A stretch of DNA of 64,000 nucleotides from Chlorogloeopsis sp. ULAP01 (GTDB lineage Bacteria > Cyanobacteriota > Cyanobacteriia > Cyanobacteriales > Nostocaceae). The stretch covers positions 62,001-126,000 of the forward strand of contig NZ_JAUDRH010000012.1 of NCBI RefSeq assembly GCF_030381805.1, in the 5' to 3' direction. The number at the start of each line of letters is the position of its first letter. Position 1 is the first letter of the stretch. The notes under the pieces were generated by a model. It saw only the letters and a list, made by a program, of their open reading frames with translations. It was not told the DNA's origin and searched no databases. Position numbers and translations under genes: made by a program. Positions 1 through 8,684 of the stretch are shown piece after piece.

Positions 1-1
1 T

Positions 2-424
2 CTCATGCAAAATCCATTTAGAAAAGAACTCCTAAAACACCAAGATATAGAATGGTTCTTACGTGCTAGCACTTTAGAGAACGCCAAAATAGAGTTCGTA
101 AATGAATCTTTAGTTATTCATTACATAGAAGATCGAAGTGAAACTGTAAGTAGTAAAACTAACTGGCAGTATTCGCTTAAATGGATACAAGAAAATAAAA
201 GCTTCGTAACACCCAGAGCTTATGCTGCCTTTATTATGAATCGCGTGAGTGCAGAAGCTGCAAAACAGGGTGATTGGAAGGCATTTAGAATTCTCTTACA
301 AGAAGCTATGCGATCGGGTAAGCCAGAACCAATTGATTTCTTAATATATTTAGGTCTATGGTTGATACCTCAGGAACCTCGGCGTCTGCTTCGTGATTTT
401 TTGATTGGAAGAAAACAAACATGA
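2..424 (+). CDS. Glycosyltransferase family 2, C-terminal part (cut by window edge)
   Basis: The frame is open to the left edge, so the Met at 5 is probably internal and the N-terminal GT-A domain lies outside. The visible 140 residues match the tail of family 2 glycosyltransferases: a KHQDIEWFLRA segment (the HQD-x-x-x-x-LR signature near the acceptor site), then an all-helical tail with RAYAAFIMNR and a GLWLIPQEPRR end. Such enzymes transfer sugars from nucleotide-sugar donors to surface polysaccharide. It is followed on the same strand by a GT4 enzyme and a xylanase, so a polysaccharide locus is likely. Family assignment is from remembered signatures. Confidence 0.7.
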   Translation, partial: LMQNPFRKELLKHQDIEWFLRASTLENAKIEFVNESLVIHYIEDRSETVSSKTNWQYSLKWIQENKSFVTPRAYAAFIMNRVSAEAAKQGDWKAFRILLQEAMRSGKPEPIDFLIYLGLWLIPQEPRRLLRDFLIGRKQT

Positions 425-528
425 GTCTTAAGATGGCTTTCAGGTAAGTGTGAGTTAAGTAGCAAGATAAATATAACCCTTGCTTTCTACTCCAAAGTTA
501 AACTACATAGATGAATATTATTGACACT

Positions 529-1659
529 ATGAAGATTCTCCAAATTAGTCGTCAGTTTTTCCCATCTACAGGTGGTATTGAAAATGTCATGTATTGCTTG
601 AGTCGAGCCTTACAGCAGAAAGGCTACTGTAGTGATACGGTAACGCTACGTTCTATATTCAATACGGGAGAGATAGCAGATGCTGAATCATTTGTTGATG
701 GGTTGAAAGTATATCGATTACCCCATATTGGTATCAAGCGCTATCCAATTGCACCTGAGGTAATATCATTTGTGTCTTCTTATGATATTTTGCATATCCA
801 TGCCATAGATTTTTTCATAGATTTTTTGAGCTTGACACGCCCATTTCATCACAAGCCAGTAATAGTTAACACACATGGTGGTATTTTTCATACTCAATGG
901 CTAGTTTATTTGAAGCAATTCTACTTTAGAATCTTTACTCGCTTATCACTGCGCGGAACTGATGCCATTATATGTGTAAGTAAACAGGACTACGATCTGT
1001 TTCGAACGATTGCACCAGAACATAAGTTACATATTGTTTCTAATGGGGTAAATGTGGAGCCATTCCTAACTATTAATAAACAAATTGTACCTGGGCTATT
1101 AGTAGGAATTGGTCGGATTGTGAAGCATAAATGTATTGAGCGATTGATTAGCTTTCTCCCAATACTGGCAAAAGACTTTCCAAAAGTTCATCTAATTTGG
1201 GTTGGCAACGATCCCGAAAAACGCATTCCCCAACTACTTGCATATGCACAGCAACTTGGTGTTGAATCGCGAGTCAACTTTGTAGGGCAAATTCCCGATC
1301 AAAAAGTCCAAGATTTGTTATCTCAGGCTCATCTATTTGTTTCAACTGCCGAGTATGAGGGATTTGGACTCTCTACTATTGAAGCAATGAGCAGTGCAAC
1401 TGTCCCGGTAGTGACACCAGTAGGTGTTCATCCTGAGGTTGTACGAGAAGGAAAAACAGGTTTTATCTACGGTTTTGAAGAGCAGCAGGCACTAGAGTGT
1501 TTTCGCTACGTGCTATCACTAGATGAAAACCAAATTAATCAAATAGGAAACAACGCACGAGAAACTGCAAAACAATATTCTTGGTCTAGAGTTGTTAATT
1601 CTTATCTCGCCATTTATGAGTCTGTCTTATCAAAAAAATTGTCAAAATCTACAGCCTAA
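529..1659 (+). CDS. Glycosyltransferase family 4 (GT-B fold)
   Basis: About 376 residues with a typical GT4 layout. The N-terminal Rossmann half begins MKILQISRQFFPSTGGIE (glycine-rich acceptor loop) and includes ILHIHAID and a THGG segment. The C-terminal donor half has GIGRIVKHKCIERLI, LIWVGNDPE and the EYEGFGLSTIEAMS motif, which carries the E-x7-E pair that contacts the nucleotide sugar. I start at the second Met (529) because the family usually begins at MKIL; the Met at 511 would add six residues. No signal peptide, so it acts at the cytosolic face of the membrane. The sugar specificity cannot be read from sequence. Confidence 0.85.
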   Translation: MKILQISRQFFPSTGGIENVMYCLSRALQQKGYCSDTVTLRSIFNTGEIADAESFVDGLKVYRLPHIGIKRYPIAPEVISFVSSYDILHIHAIDFFIDFLSLTRPFHHKPVIVNTHGGIFHTQWLVYLKQFYFRIFTRLSLRGTDAIICVSKQDYDLFRTIAPEHKLHIVSNGVNVEPFLTINKQIVPGLLVGIGRIVKHKCIERLISFLPILAKDFPKVHLIWVGNDPEKRIPQLLAYAQQLGVESRVNFVGQIPDQKVQDLLSQAHLFVSTAEYEGFGLSTIEAMSSATVPVVTPVGVHPEVVREGKTGFIYGFEEQQALECFRYVLSLDENQINQIGNNARETAKQYSWSRVVNSYLAIYESVLSKKLSKSTA

Positions 1660-1728
1660 CATCAGTAGTGACAGGCTTACTAACCAATTTCGTAATATAG
1701 ATTCTCATATTCTATATTTTCAAAATTC

Positions 1729-2925
1729 ATGAATAGAAAACGATTATTAACTAGACGACGTACCCTCTTGTTAGGCATGGGTGCCTTTACAGTGGCAGGT
1801 GGGCTCAGGCATTTAAACAACCAATTTCCAGAGATTGTTTATGAAGGGAAAGATGCTATAGGGAAGAAAAATTTTACGGTAGTTGGAGATATTCCTCTAC
1901 GCGAGCGGGCTGCGAGCAAAGGATTAATATATGGGGCAGCTAGCTCATATAGAGCCTTAGCCTCAAACACAGATTATGCAACTAGCTTTGCCAAGGAATG
2001 CGCTATTCTAGTTCCGGAAGCCCAACTCAAGTGGGATGCCCTTCGTCCTAGCCCAAATCGTTTTGACTTTACTAGAGCCGATTGGATGGCTAAGTTTGCC
2101 CGCACTCACGGTATGCTTTTTCGCGGTCATACCCTAGTCTGGCACAAAGCTTTACCGAAGTGGTTTGCAGGTACAGTCAACAAACGAAACGCCGAGCGGA
2201 TATTACTTGAACATATTAAAACAGTTGTTGGGCATTACGCTGGCAAAATTCATTCCTGGGATGTAGTCAATGAGGCAGTTTTTCCTGAAGATGGACGATC
2301 TGATGGCTTACGAAATTCACCGTGGCTTCAGTTTTTAGGAGCGGGTTATCTTGACATTGCCTTTCGTGCTGCAGCAGAGGCCGACCCGCGAGCCTTATTA
2401 GTTTACAACGATTTTGGCTTAAACTATCAGTATGAGGAACCAAAAAGAGCTGCTGTCCTTAAGCTGTTAGAGCGTTTGAAGTCTCGCGGCTCTCCTGTGC
2501 AAGCCCTTGGTATTCAAGCTCACTTGTGGTGTGATAACAGCAGCAAGTTTAACCCCAAAACGCTGAAGAAATTCCTGCGTGAGATTGCAAATATGGATCT
2601 GAAGATTTTAATCACGGAACTGGATGTTAGTGACAAAAATCTTCCCTTAGATGTTTCTATTCGCGATCGCATAGTTGCCGCAATCTATGAGGATTACCTT
2701 TCAGCAGTCTTAGAAGAGCCAGCAGTGATTGCAGTATTAACATGGGGATTGAGCGATCGCTACACATGGTTGAATGAAACTGACTCAAGAAAAAGATTGG
2801 ATCGCTCACTTGTTCGCCCCCTACCACTTGATACCAACCTGAAACGTAAATTAGCATGGAACGCAATCGCACGCGCTTTTGATCAAGCCCCCAAAAGACA
2901 TTCGGAACAAGTTAAAAGTGAGTAA
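1729..2925 (+). CDS. Glycoside hydrolase family 10 (endo-beta-1,4-xylanase-like), exported
   Basis: 398 residues. Residues 8-16 (TRRRTLLLG) followed by a hydrophobic stretch look like a twin-arginine or Sec signal. The GH10 barrel covers about 65-380 with HTLVWH (134-139), the acid/base Glu182 in WDVVNEAV, YNDFG (226-230), QAHLW and the nucleophile Glu297 in ILITELDVSD; both catalytic glutamates are intact. GH10 enzymes cleave beta-1,4-xylan and related glucans. Beside two glycosyltransferases it may trim a self-made polysaccharide rather than plant xylan; that is inference. The last 20 residues are charged and outside the domain. Confidence 0.88.
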   Translation: MNRKRLLTRRRTLLLGMGAFTVAGGLRHLNNQFPEIVYEGKDAIGKKNFTVVGDIPLRERAASKGLIYGAASSYRALASNTDYATSFAKECAILVPEAQLKWDALRPSPNRFDFTRADWMAKFARTHGMLFRGHTLVWHKALPKWFAGTVNKRNAERILLEHIKTVVGHYAGKIHSWDVVNEAVFPEDGRSDGLRNSPWLQFLGAGYLDIAFRAAAEADPRALLVYNDFGLNYQYEEPKRAAVLKLLERLKSRGSPVQALGIQAHLWCDNSSKFNPKTLKKFLREIANMDLKILITELDVSDKNLPLDVSIRDRIVAAIYEDYLSAVLEEPAVIAVLTWGLSDRYTWLNETDSRKRLDRSLVRPLPLDTNLKRKLAWNAIARAFDQAPKRHSEQVKSE

Positions 2926-3004
2926 ATTTTGTCAATACATTTTGAGGAGAAGGAGATTACTACTTCCTTTCTTCCCCTACCCATTATTTGATTATCACTA
3001 TCAA

Positions 3005-3297
3005 GAGACCTCTTGCATGAATCAAGAAAATAGAGCAAGTTCATAATTAAGAAGTCCAGCAATCAAGTTGCATCGCAAGCCAAACCGTTTTCTGCGTTTA
3101 CGATATTGTTCTTTGAGAATACGAAAAATCTTCAATCGGCGGTTGATATGTTCGCCAACAACACGTAGTTGAGCTAGGTTGCGATTGTGCTGACGTTCTG
3201 GAGTCGATAAATCAGCGCGACGAGGTTTTTTAGTGGGTATGCAGCTATGAGAATGGATTTTGGCAATCCCTTGATAACCTTTGTCAGCTAAACACAA
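3005..3297 (-). pseudogene. IS5-family transposase, C-terminal remnant with one IS end
   Basis: 91 codons encode only the last part of an IS5-type DDE transposase: LADKGYQGI (around the second catalytic Asp), then a basic segment with RVVGEHINRRLK (the late Glu region) and a tail ending GLLNYELALF. The N-terminal two thirds are absent. A GAGACCTCTTGCATGAATC sequence at 3005 lies just outside the stop codon and resembles an IS5 terminal repeat. It is one of three transposon scraps packed into 3005-3695. Confidence 0.75.
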
Positions 3298-3344
3298 TTG
3301 TGAGACAGGAAATCTGACTTTTGTGATTTTTAGTAATCTAAAGT

Positions 3345-3539
3345 CAGTAGACCGAAAAGTTTGGCGATCGCTAAAAAATAGTAGCCTGTGATACCGTTTT
3401 TGCAGAAAAGTGCAAAAGCTGATTACCTTGGATAAGTGATAAGTTTAGATTATTAATAAACTGCAAAAACCAACTAAAAACTAAAATCAGCCGGACGGTA
3501 AATAAACTTCGCAGGCTACCCCATAGTTGCGGTCTACTG
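3345..3539. repeat. MITE-like element with nested inverted repeats
   Basis: A 195-bp segment without an open frame, bounded by a perfect 10-bp inverted repeat, CAGTAGACCG (3345-3354) and CGGTCTACTG (3530-3539). Inside lies a second perfect 8-bp pair, GTAGCCTG (3381-3388) and CAGGCTAC (3512-3519). It carries one HIP1 site. One end abuts the broken coding frame of an IS4-type transposase. A miniature transposable element is the likely reading; no target duplication is obvious. Confidence 0.5.
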
Positions 3540-3695
3540 CCTGTCTCTTAATCCCAGTTGTCGGTAGTAATTTTCTTGGGATGTGATGGCAGGTGTAAGT
3601 AACTGCTCAAGTTGCTGGGCAATTACTTCGTCTTCCACCATTGGGCGTTGCTTCTTTTTAGCATGATCTCGATTGGTTTTACGACTGCTGCTCAC
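3534..3695 (-). pseudogene. IS4-type transposase, N-terminal remnant
   Basis: From a GTG at 3695 the minus strand reads 53 residues beginning VSSSRKTNRDHAKKKQ and including a PMVEDEVIAQQLEQLLTP segment and YYRQLGLRDR. This resembles the N-terminus of a cyanobacterial IS4-type transposase, which normally continues for several hundred residues. The frame stops within the inverted repeat of the 195-bp element at 3345-3539, so that insertion, or a deletion joined to it, removed the rest. Recognised from memory of the family. Confidence 0.55.
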
Positions 3696-3775
3696 GGTTT
3701 TTTACAATCGCTCAGTTACTTGTATTAACTGAGTTTGCCATGATTTTGAACAGAGCAAATCATCCTAGTAGACTA

Positions 3776-3864
3776 GTATGATAATGATAATCAAAAAGAG
3801 GGGTGGGGAAGGAGATGAGCGTCGCTCATCTCCTTCCCCTTCACTACGATTATCATTCTTATAC
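3776..3864. repeat. 89-bp near-perfect palindrome
   Basis: Inner arms GGGGAAGGAGATGAGCG (3805-3821) and its exact complement (3823-3839) are separated by a single base. Outer arms of 17 bp (3776-3792 and 3848-3864) match at 15 positions. There is no T-run suited to a simple terminator. It could fold into a long hairpin or cruciform and may be a small palindromic mobile repeat. It lies in the non-coding stretch between IS debris and the dioxygenase gene. Confidence 0.6.
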
Positions 3865-4006
3865 AGATATCTTTATACTCAAAGACTTATTGACAAAATT
3901 CGCTCTCTTCTAACTTGTTCCCAATGACATACTGTTGATTTATGGATACCTCAGCTTTTGCCGATATGAAAGTATGTACGATACTCACGCCAATATTCAA
4001 GTGCCA

Positions 4007-4960
4007 CTAATAACTGGAATTTCTATATCCTAAAATACACTCTCTCTGACGTTTATTTAGTTTGCTAGAAATTCTTTGCAATTCATCTCTATGTAATGCA
4101 GATTTAGTAAACATTGTGATGGGCTGTCTAGAAGTGTAGGCAAAAGTTAATGAAAATCTGTCTGCTTCTACAGGTGGTTTAGCACGATGAAAAACATTGC
4201 ACGTATCAGTAAAAATTACTGTACCATCCTGCCCTACGCAAGAATTCCAATCTGATTTAGCTACAAAACTTTCTATGACTTGATCTGAGACGAAACCAGC
4301 ACTATATTTAAGAGCTTGAGATAATGATGAAGTGAGAGATTTAGAAATGTACTCAAAAGGACCGCCATTTAAACTGACATTATTTAAATAGACTATAATT
4401 TTGACCATGCGATAATCTTCTATGTCTATGTGCCATTGCCTTACATTTATTGGTTTCCCATTAGCAATTTCTCGACGAAAATCTACACCATGATACATTA
4501 TTGGAAGACCAATATAATTTTCAACAATATTAATTAATCGTTCTTCAAGTCCCCAAAGAAAAATTTCTGGATAATTCATCAATATGCAAGAAGATAGACT
4601 AATTGAATATTTACCGTTACTGGGAAGTAATAGTAATTCTGGTAAAAGCTTTTTGGCGCTAACAATTAGTAGAGATGTAGAGGATATTTCTAGTGTTTGT
4701 AAATAGGTAACAAAAACTCCTTCTTGACGTAGAGAATCAATCAAAGTGAAGTCTTCTGGGTAAATTTTAGGTAAATAATTAACATATTTTTTCAGTTCTT
4801 TTTTATAAAAAAACTCGGATACAAATTTCAGGATAGGAAATTGCAGGATTTTCCTTTTAATTTTATTCGGTAGACGTTTAAGTTTTTTTACAATTATCAT
4901 ATCATTTGTATCGAAATAATACCATATAAAAAGGCAAAATTGATAATTGCAAATAATCAT
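4007..4960 (-). CDS. Phytanoyl-CoA dioxygenase-like 2-oxoglutarate/Fe(II) oxygenase
   Basis: 317 residues. The iron triad is visible as WHIDIED (His177, Asp179) and His258 in VFHRAKPP, followed by Arg268 in DRFSLTFAY, which would bind 2-oxoglutarate. Between them run the jelly-roll strands MVKIIVYLNN and GGPFEYI. Such enzymes hydroxylate small molecules or lipids; the substrate is unknown. The Met at residue 21 (4900) is an alternative start, since the first 20 residues are hydrophobic and unlike the family. The gene stands alone among mobile-element debris, with no biosynthetic partner next to it. Confidence 0.75.
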   Translation of the reverse strand: MIICNYQFCLFIWYYFDTNDMIIVKKLKRLPNKIKRKILQFPILKFVSEFFYKKELKKYVNYLPKIYPEDFTLIDSLRQEGVFVTYLQTLEISSTSLLIVSAKKLLPELLLLPSNGKYSISLSSCILMNYPEIFLWGLEERLINIVENYIGLPIMYHGVDFRREIANGKPINVRQWHIDIEDYRMVKIIVYLNNVSLNGGPFEYISKSLTSSLSQALKYSAGFVSDQVIESFVAKSDWNSCVGQDGTVIFTDTCNVFHRAKPPVEADRFSLTFAYTSRQPITMFTKSALHRDELQRISSKLNKRQRECILGYRNSSY

Positions 4961-5023
4961 GAATTTGTCAATTTATATGCAACCTTGCATGAAATCTCAA
5001 TATTCCTTAAAAAAATAAAAAAA

Positions 5024-5464
5024 TTAGTGGAAACTAGAACCAAATTGGAGGTAAAATAAGGTGTTCATGATGCTAATCAGGCGAGAAAATCCATTCTGAA
5101 GTTGGGGAATAGAAAATACTTTGAGCCAAGGTTTAATCAGATTGAAAAGAATGATTGGTTGAACAATAAGACGTAAATTATTCAAGATATTCTTCCAACC
5201 AAAATTTTCATCCCACAAAGGATGTTCTGCAAATATTTGGAGAATATAGTTGTGAGAGTCGTGGAAGACGCTTGAATGAAGGCTAACCATGAGATAGGTA
5301 CTACAAACTATTTTCCACCATCTCTGAATGTGAGGATAATGGGTCAGCCGGAAATCTGCCCATCCCAGTTCATTTTTACTTTGTTTGAGTCCATATTCTA
5401 CCCATGTTCGTAAACCGTAGAGATTTCCAACTTCTGAGTATTTAATACCTGGAACATGCGTCAT
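5024..5464 (-). pseudogene. IS701-family transposase, C-terminal remnant
   Basis: 146 codons correspond to the C-terminal part of an IS701-type transposase: LRTWVEYGLKQSKNELGWAD (catalytic Glu region), WWKIVCSTYLMVSLHS and GWKNILNNLRLIVQP. The N-terminal part with the first two Asp is missing. Upstream, at 5610-5621, sits AGTGACAAAAGA, which matches the terminal repeat of the second IS701 copy at 13640-14583, so this is an internally deleted element. The two copies share these motifs but differ at many positions. Confidence 0.8.
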
Positions 5465-5621
5465 TAAAAGGTGATTCTGTTAAAAAATGATGTAATGATT
5501 GGTGATTCTCTAACCCCACAACATGAGCTATTTCTGGTAAGGATTTTCTTTTATATTTCCGATATCATTCCCAAATTTCAGTCCTCTTTTCTAATTTTAC
5601 TCTTCCCAGAGTGACAAAAGA

Positions 5622-6196
5622 AAGTTATCTTTGTAAAATCCTTACGATATCGAGTTATATACTTGTTTTTCAAAAGCAAAACTTTACTTTGTATTTAGTG
5701 TAAATATACTTAGCTAAATAAAATAATGTGTTAGTTAATACTATATTAACGGACTATAAGTTATTTTTTACTTACGTAGTCTGTGCTTAAATAAGCGTTT
5801 TTATTTTGACTTGTGTATTTTTATCCGTGAAAGAGACAGTAGAGCGTCGCCCCTACAGTTCTTACAGGAAAAGGGTGCGATCGCCCCCTACCCCACCCCT
5901 ACAACTGCTCCATCTTAATACCCGGCACTTCCAGCTTTACCGTCGTAATCGGCACCAGTCGCCCTACAGTCGTGTAATGGCTGCTTCCTACGGGTGTAGT
6001 AGTGGCACGTTCCCGAAATCGCCGCATCGTAATCAAAAACCACTCCCGCGTTTTGGGCATGGGTAATCTGTAAAGCTGGCGGGTATGATACCGTTGGCGC
6101 AATATTTCTTAACGCTTGAAATCCTTATGCCATCATAGGAAACTCACAACAAAAGTTTTCAAAAACCACCCTTTTAATGAATTCGCCTCCTCATGA
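5622..6196. other. AT-rich non-coding stretch
   Basis: Beyond the IS701 end there is an AT-rich region without a convincing gene. Two overlapping open frames on opposite strands around 5806-6102 have proline/arginine-rich composition and no recognisable domain; I do not call either. A gene fragment may be hidden there. Confidence 0.3.
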
Positions 6197-6553
6197 ACTT
6201 ATCCAGTTATAATAATTATCATTTCTATTTGTCTGTTTGCGGATCATCCAGAATTTACCCAACTGGGTGAGCCTGCCTACAATGAATACTTAGATGCTGT
6301 CCTCCACAAAACTTGTGAGCAAATGTTTGGTAGGGCAATAAAGATTGGTAACTTTTTCCTGATTGATATTGCAGAGTATCATTTCTTTCATGGTGCTTTC
6401 CAAGTTGAAAGACGTATTGGGGGTGTGATTTATTTCGAGGATATAAAAATTGAGTTAATTGCAGTATCGGCAGATTATCCTCCTACCGATGCGGTTAAGT
6501 ATTCACGTTCTAAAACAGGTTTAATCTCTCCATCGCTAACTCGTAAGCGTTGA
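6197..6553 (+). pseudogene. Gene fragment without a start codon, function unknown
   Basis: The frame is open from 6197 and its first ATG (6323) is preceded in frame by protein-like sequence (FADHPEFTQLGEPAYNEYLD, then AVLHKTCEQ). No ATG, GTG or TTG sits at the 5' end of this sequence, so the gene appears truncated. The remainder (IKIGNFFLIDIAEYHFF; RRIGGVIYFEDIKIELIAVS) looks like a small beta-rich soluble domain. No family recognised. It is probably debris from the rearrangements that scattered IS fragments nearby. Confidence 0.35.
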
Positions 6554-6641
6554 GTTTGACTCAAAATTGAATAAATATCTGGGTAATTGGAGCGTGTTTG
6601 AGTATTCATGCAGGTGGGGGCAACAGTCTTTCAATAAAATT

Positions 6642-7004
6642 CTAGATGGATTCGGACAACAAACCTGACATATCTAATACTCGTCCCGACCAATCACTAG
6701 CTAGCTCGGACATATTTTTGCGTTCGCTCTCATCAGACCAAAGACTATCAAACTTTAATTTCCACCGTGCTAGTTGGACTTGAATGTTAACCAGTTCTTC
6801 GGCATATTCTGGTTCAATTTCTGCTGCTGTCCATTCGATAAAATACATAGTTTCATCTGCCACACTTTCAACTGCTTCAGGGTAAGCAGTATTACAAAAT
6901 GTTCTCAACCTGGCTAAATTAGAAGCTATATGTCCTAAGCGATTTGATGTATTTTCGCTTTGAAACCGTGCTTGTTTTTCATCTAATTTCTGGTTCATAT
7001 CCAC
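6642..7004 (-). CDS. Hypothetical protein, downstream partner of the DUF5674-like gene
   Basis: 120 residues, soluble and acidic, helix-rich (NRLGHIASNLARLRTFCNTA; AEEPEYAEELV-type segments), without membrane segment or Cys motif. Its start overlaps the end of the upstream gene by 26 bp on the same strand, so the two are probably co-transcribed and translationally coupled. The tight pairing resembles small two-gene modules such as toxin-antitoxin systems, but no toxin family is recognised. Confidence 0.6.
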   Translation of the reverse strand: MDMNQKLDEKQARFQSENTSNRLGHIASNLARLRTFCNTAYPEAVESVADETMYFIEWTAAEIEPEYAEELVNIQVQLARWKLKFDSLWSDESERKNMSELASDWSGRVLDMSGLLSESI

Positions 7005-7419
7005 CTATTAACTCCTGAGTGATTTGTTTAACACGTTCCCGAATTGTTGGATCTTGAATTAGCATCGAGCGATTATTCTGGCTGGGGCGAATGTTAATAA
7101 TCGATTCATAGGCAATTGATTGATTAAAGGGAGTCCAGTCAGCACCCCAGATATCTCGCTGTCTACTACCATCTTCGAGCAATGCTGCTTCACATTCAGC
7201 GTGTTTTTCTCCTCCCCCTGCTAGAATTCCTCTTTCTATGTCTACTGCTATTTTGATATAAACTCCCAAAGTTTGCAGCATTTGCTCAACTTGTTCCAGT
7301 GTCGCTCTTTTCTTGATAATCAGTACCAAAATTTCACTCCTACCTGTGTAGATGCACAAGTCCAAATTCCATTTTGTAGGATCACTTGAATGAATACCAC
7401 AATTAATCACTTGCAGCAT
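6979..7419 (-). CDS. DUF5674-like protein
   Basis: 146 residues with a distinctive conserved core, GILAGGGEKHAECEAALLED, then SRQRDIWGADW and YESIINIRPSQNNRSM. I recall this as the cyanobacterial family DUF5674, but this was not checked. No catalytic assignment is known to me; the conserved Glu, His and Asp residues hint at an enzyme or binding site. The first residues (MLQVINCGIHSS) may not be native; an internal start at MLQTLGVY would drop the less conserved part. It overlaps the following minus-strand gene. Confidence 0.6.
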   Translation of the reverse strand: MLQVINCGIHSSDPTKWNLDLCIYTGRSEILVLIIKKRATLEQVEQMLQTLGVYIKIAVDIERGILAGGGEKHAECEAALLEDGSRQRDIWGADWTPFNQSIAYESIINIRPSQNNRSMLIQDPTIRERVKQITQELIGGYEPEIR

Positions 7420-7437
7420 TGTTGCATAGTCATAGAA

Positions 7438-7626
7438 ATGTCACCAGAGTATGACTGTTTGCACGATATGTTCGTAGAAGTGCGGTATCAAGAGGGAAGC
7501 GTTGACAACATTTTTTCCGCACGTCTATTTGAAGTTAACCCCATTGACGTTGATGAGGCAACTGCTCAAGCTATCGCTGACTGGCATTATTGGGTAGGAA
7601 GGGGATACGAATTAATACATTACTAA
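7438..7626 (+). CDS. Small acidic cyanobacterial hypothetical protein
   Basis: 62 residues from the Met in MSPEYDCLHDMFVEV. An upstream Met at 7390 would overlap the divergent gene and add atypical sequence, so I prefer 7438. The protein ends QAIADWHYWVGRGYELIHY. It resembles short acidic cyanobacterial proteins often annotated as calcium-binding. No EF-hand is evident and the function is unknown. Confidence 0.5.
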   Translation: MSPEYDCLHDMFVEVRYQEGSVDNIFSARLFEVNPIDVDEATAQAIADWHYWVGRGYELIHY

Positions 7627-7627
7627 G

Positions 7628-7804
7628 GGAGGCAAGGATTACCTGCAGGCATACTATCACTATGAATTTTGGAATCAGGGCGATCGCCTAATTAAATTGT
7701 CAAAATACATTCCCAAGCGGTTACTAAATCGAGTTCAGCAGCTAGAGCAAGAAAAAGCGCCAGTAAGAGAAATTCTGGGGGTGTGGTGGAATGAGGGGCG
7801 ATAA
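7628..7804 (+). pseudogene. DUF6788-like gene fragment
   Basis: A 58-codon frame without start codon reads GKDYLQAYYHYEFWNQ, then LSKYIPKRLLNRVQQLE and a WWNEGR end. The Y-x-x-Y-Y...KYIPK pattern resembles small proteins accompanying cyanobacterial mobile elements (DUF6788 type), but only the tail is present. It starts directly after the preceding stop codon. Confidence 0.35.
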
Positions 7805-7814
7805 ACCTCCGCAT

Positions 7815-8192
7815 TTAATTTTTTTCAAAATTGAGATTTGAGAGAAACTGTCTCACTTCATCGTATTCAGGAAATTTACCTGAAGACATATATCGAAAAT
7901 CCCCACACTTAAGGGTTTCCAGTTCAGCACTAGTACATTTTGCTACACTGGCTTCAACTGACGCTAAATTTCCAGCTAGTTGCACGGAAGTACTTCATTC
8001 TTCCCAAACAGATCCTTGTTGTATACCTAAAGAGTATGGTAAAATGTTAAAGCTTGCTCCTGTACCTAGCAGTCTTGTGACTTCCACAATAGAATTTCGG
8101 TAAGCCAATGTCAAAGGTAATTGTGGTATTGCGTCAATATCACCAAATGCATCACGTCCTTCAATGAAGGGAAACCTTTGAGCGTTAACCAT
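7815..8192 (-). pseudogene. Retropepsin-like aspartyl protease, broken and lacking the active-site Asp
   Basis: The frame reads FPFIEGRDAFGDI, IPQLPLTL, then LLGTGASFNILPYSLG and VWEE, followed by an in-frame TGA (about 7993), after which SVQLAGNLASVEASV resumes. The family normally has LLDTGA in place of LLGTGA, so the catalytic Asp is Gly here, and the stop removes the second half. Both changes point to a dead gene. The start overlaps the upstream 87-codon gene by 8 bp, the usual arrangement for this cyanobacterial pair. Confidence 0.6.
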
Positions 8193-8448
8193 CGTTTGCT
8201 TGTTTGTCTTCTTCCAAAAGTGCAGCTAGTTTCAAAGCAGCATCATGGGAATTGAATGGAGACCACACATTGTAAGTAGCTCCCGGTTGCAGCGACAATG
8301 CTTCTTCATCTGCTAGTTGTTGAACTAAAAACTGCATGATTTGTAATTTTTCGGTACGAGACAGATTTCGCAACAGCGGCAATAATTCTGCTATGCTCAT
8401 CTCATCAGACATTACGGCGTTTGCTGGCATCACTTCTGCTGCTTCCAA
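8185..8448 (-). CDS. Small protein paired with the aspartyl protease pseudogene
   Basis: 87 residues: an acidic N-terminus, a helical middle (IAELLPLLRNLSRTEKLQI) and a tail with YNVWSPFNSHDAALKLAALL. It resembles the small antitoxin-like or prefoldin-like ORFs that precede retropepsin-type genes in cyanobacteria. It still appears intact although its partner is broken, so it may be on its way to loss. Confidence 0.5.
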   Translation of the reverse strand: MEAAEVMPANAVMSDEMSIAELLPLLRNLSRTEKLQIMQFLVQQLADEEALSLQPGATYNVWSPFNSHDAALKLAALLEEDKQANDG

Positions 8449-8684
8449 ACAATCTTGTACTCCCTCTCAATAGCTGCCAGTAGCTTCGACTGCAACGATG
8501 ACAGATACGGTTTTGTCTGCTTGCCTAACCCCTGCAAAAGCCAATCCACAGCTTCATCACGGCTAGCCACTTGATGTAACTGCCCTGACGGGGTGACAAG
8601 GAGTCTGGAAGGACTGGTATATCGAGATGTGGCGGTTGTGCGGTAGAAAAAGATAGGTCAAGTATTGTCAACAAGACCTATCTG
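8449..8684. other. Debris between small genes and IS4 transposase
   Basis: The minus strand holds an uninterrupted but startless frame reading roughly LLVTPSGQLHQVASRDEAV, then a DWLLQGLGKQTKPYL segment. It looks like a gene fragment, but I do not recognise it. The 3' part, near 8650-8680, probably contains the left end of the following IS4-type element. Confidence 0.3.

Noticed and set aside
5806..6102. Two opposing short frames
   Set aside because: Pro/Arg/Ser-biased composition with no motif on either strand; they look like chance frames.
7831..8103. Plus-strand open frame of 90 codons
   Set aside because: It is the antisense of the aspartyl protease pseudogene, which has recognisable family motifs on the minus strand.
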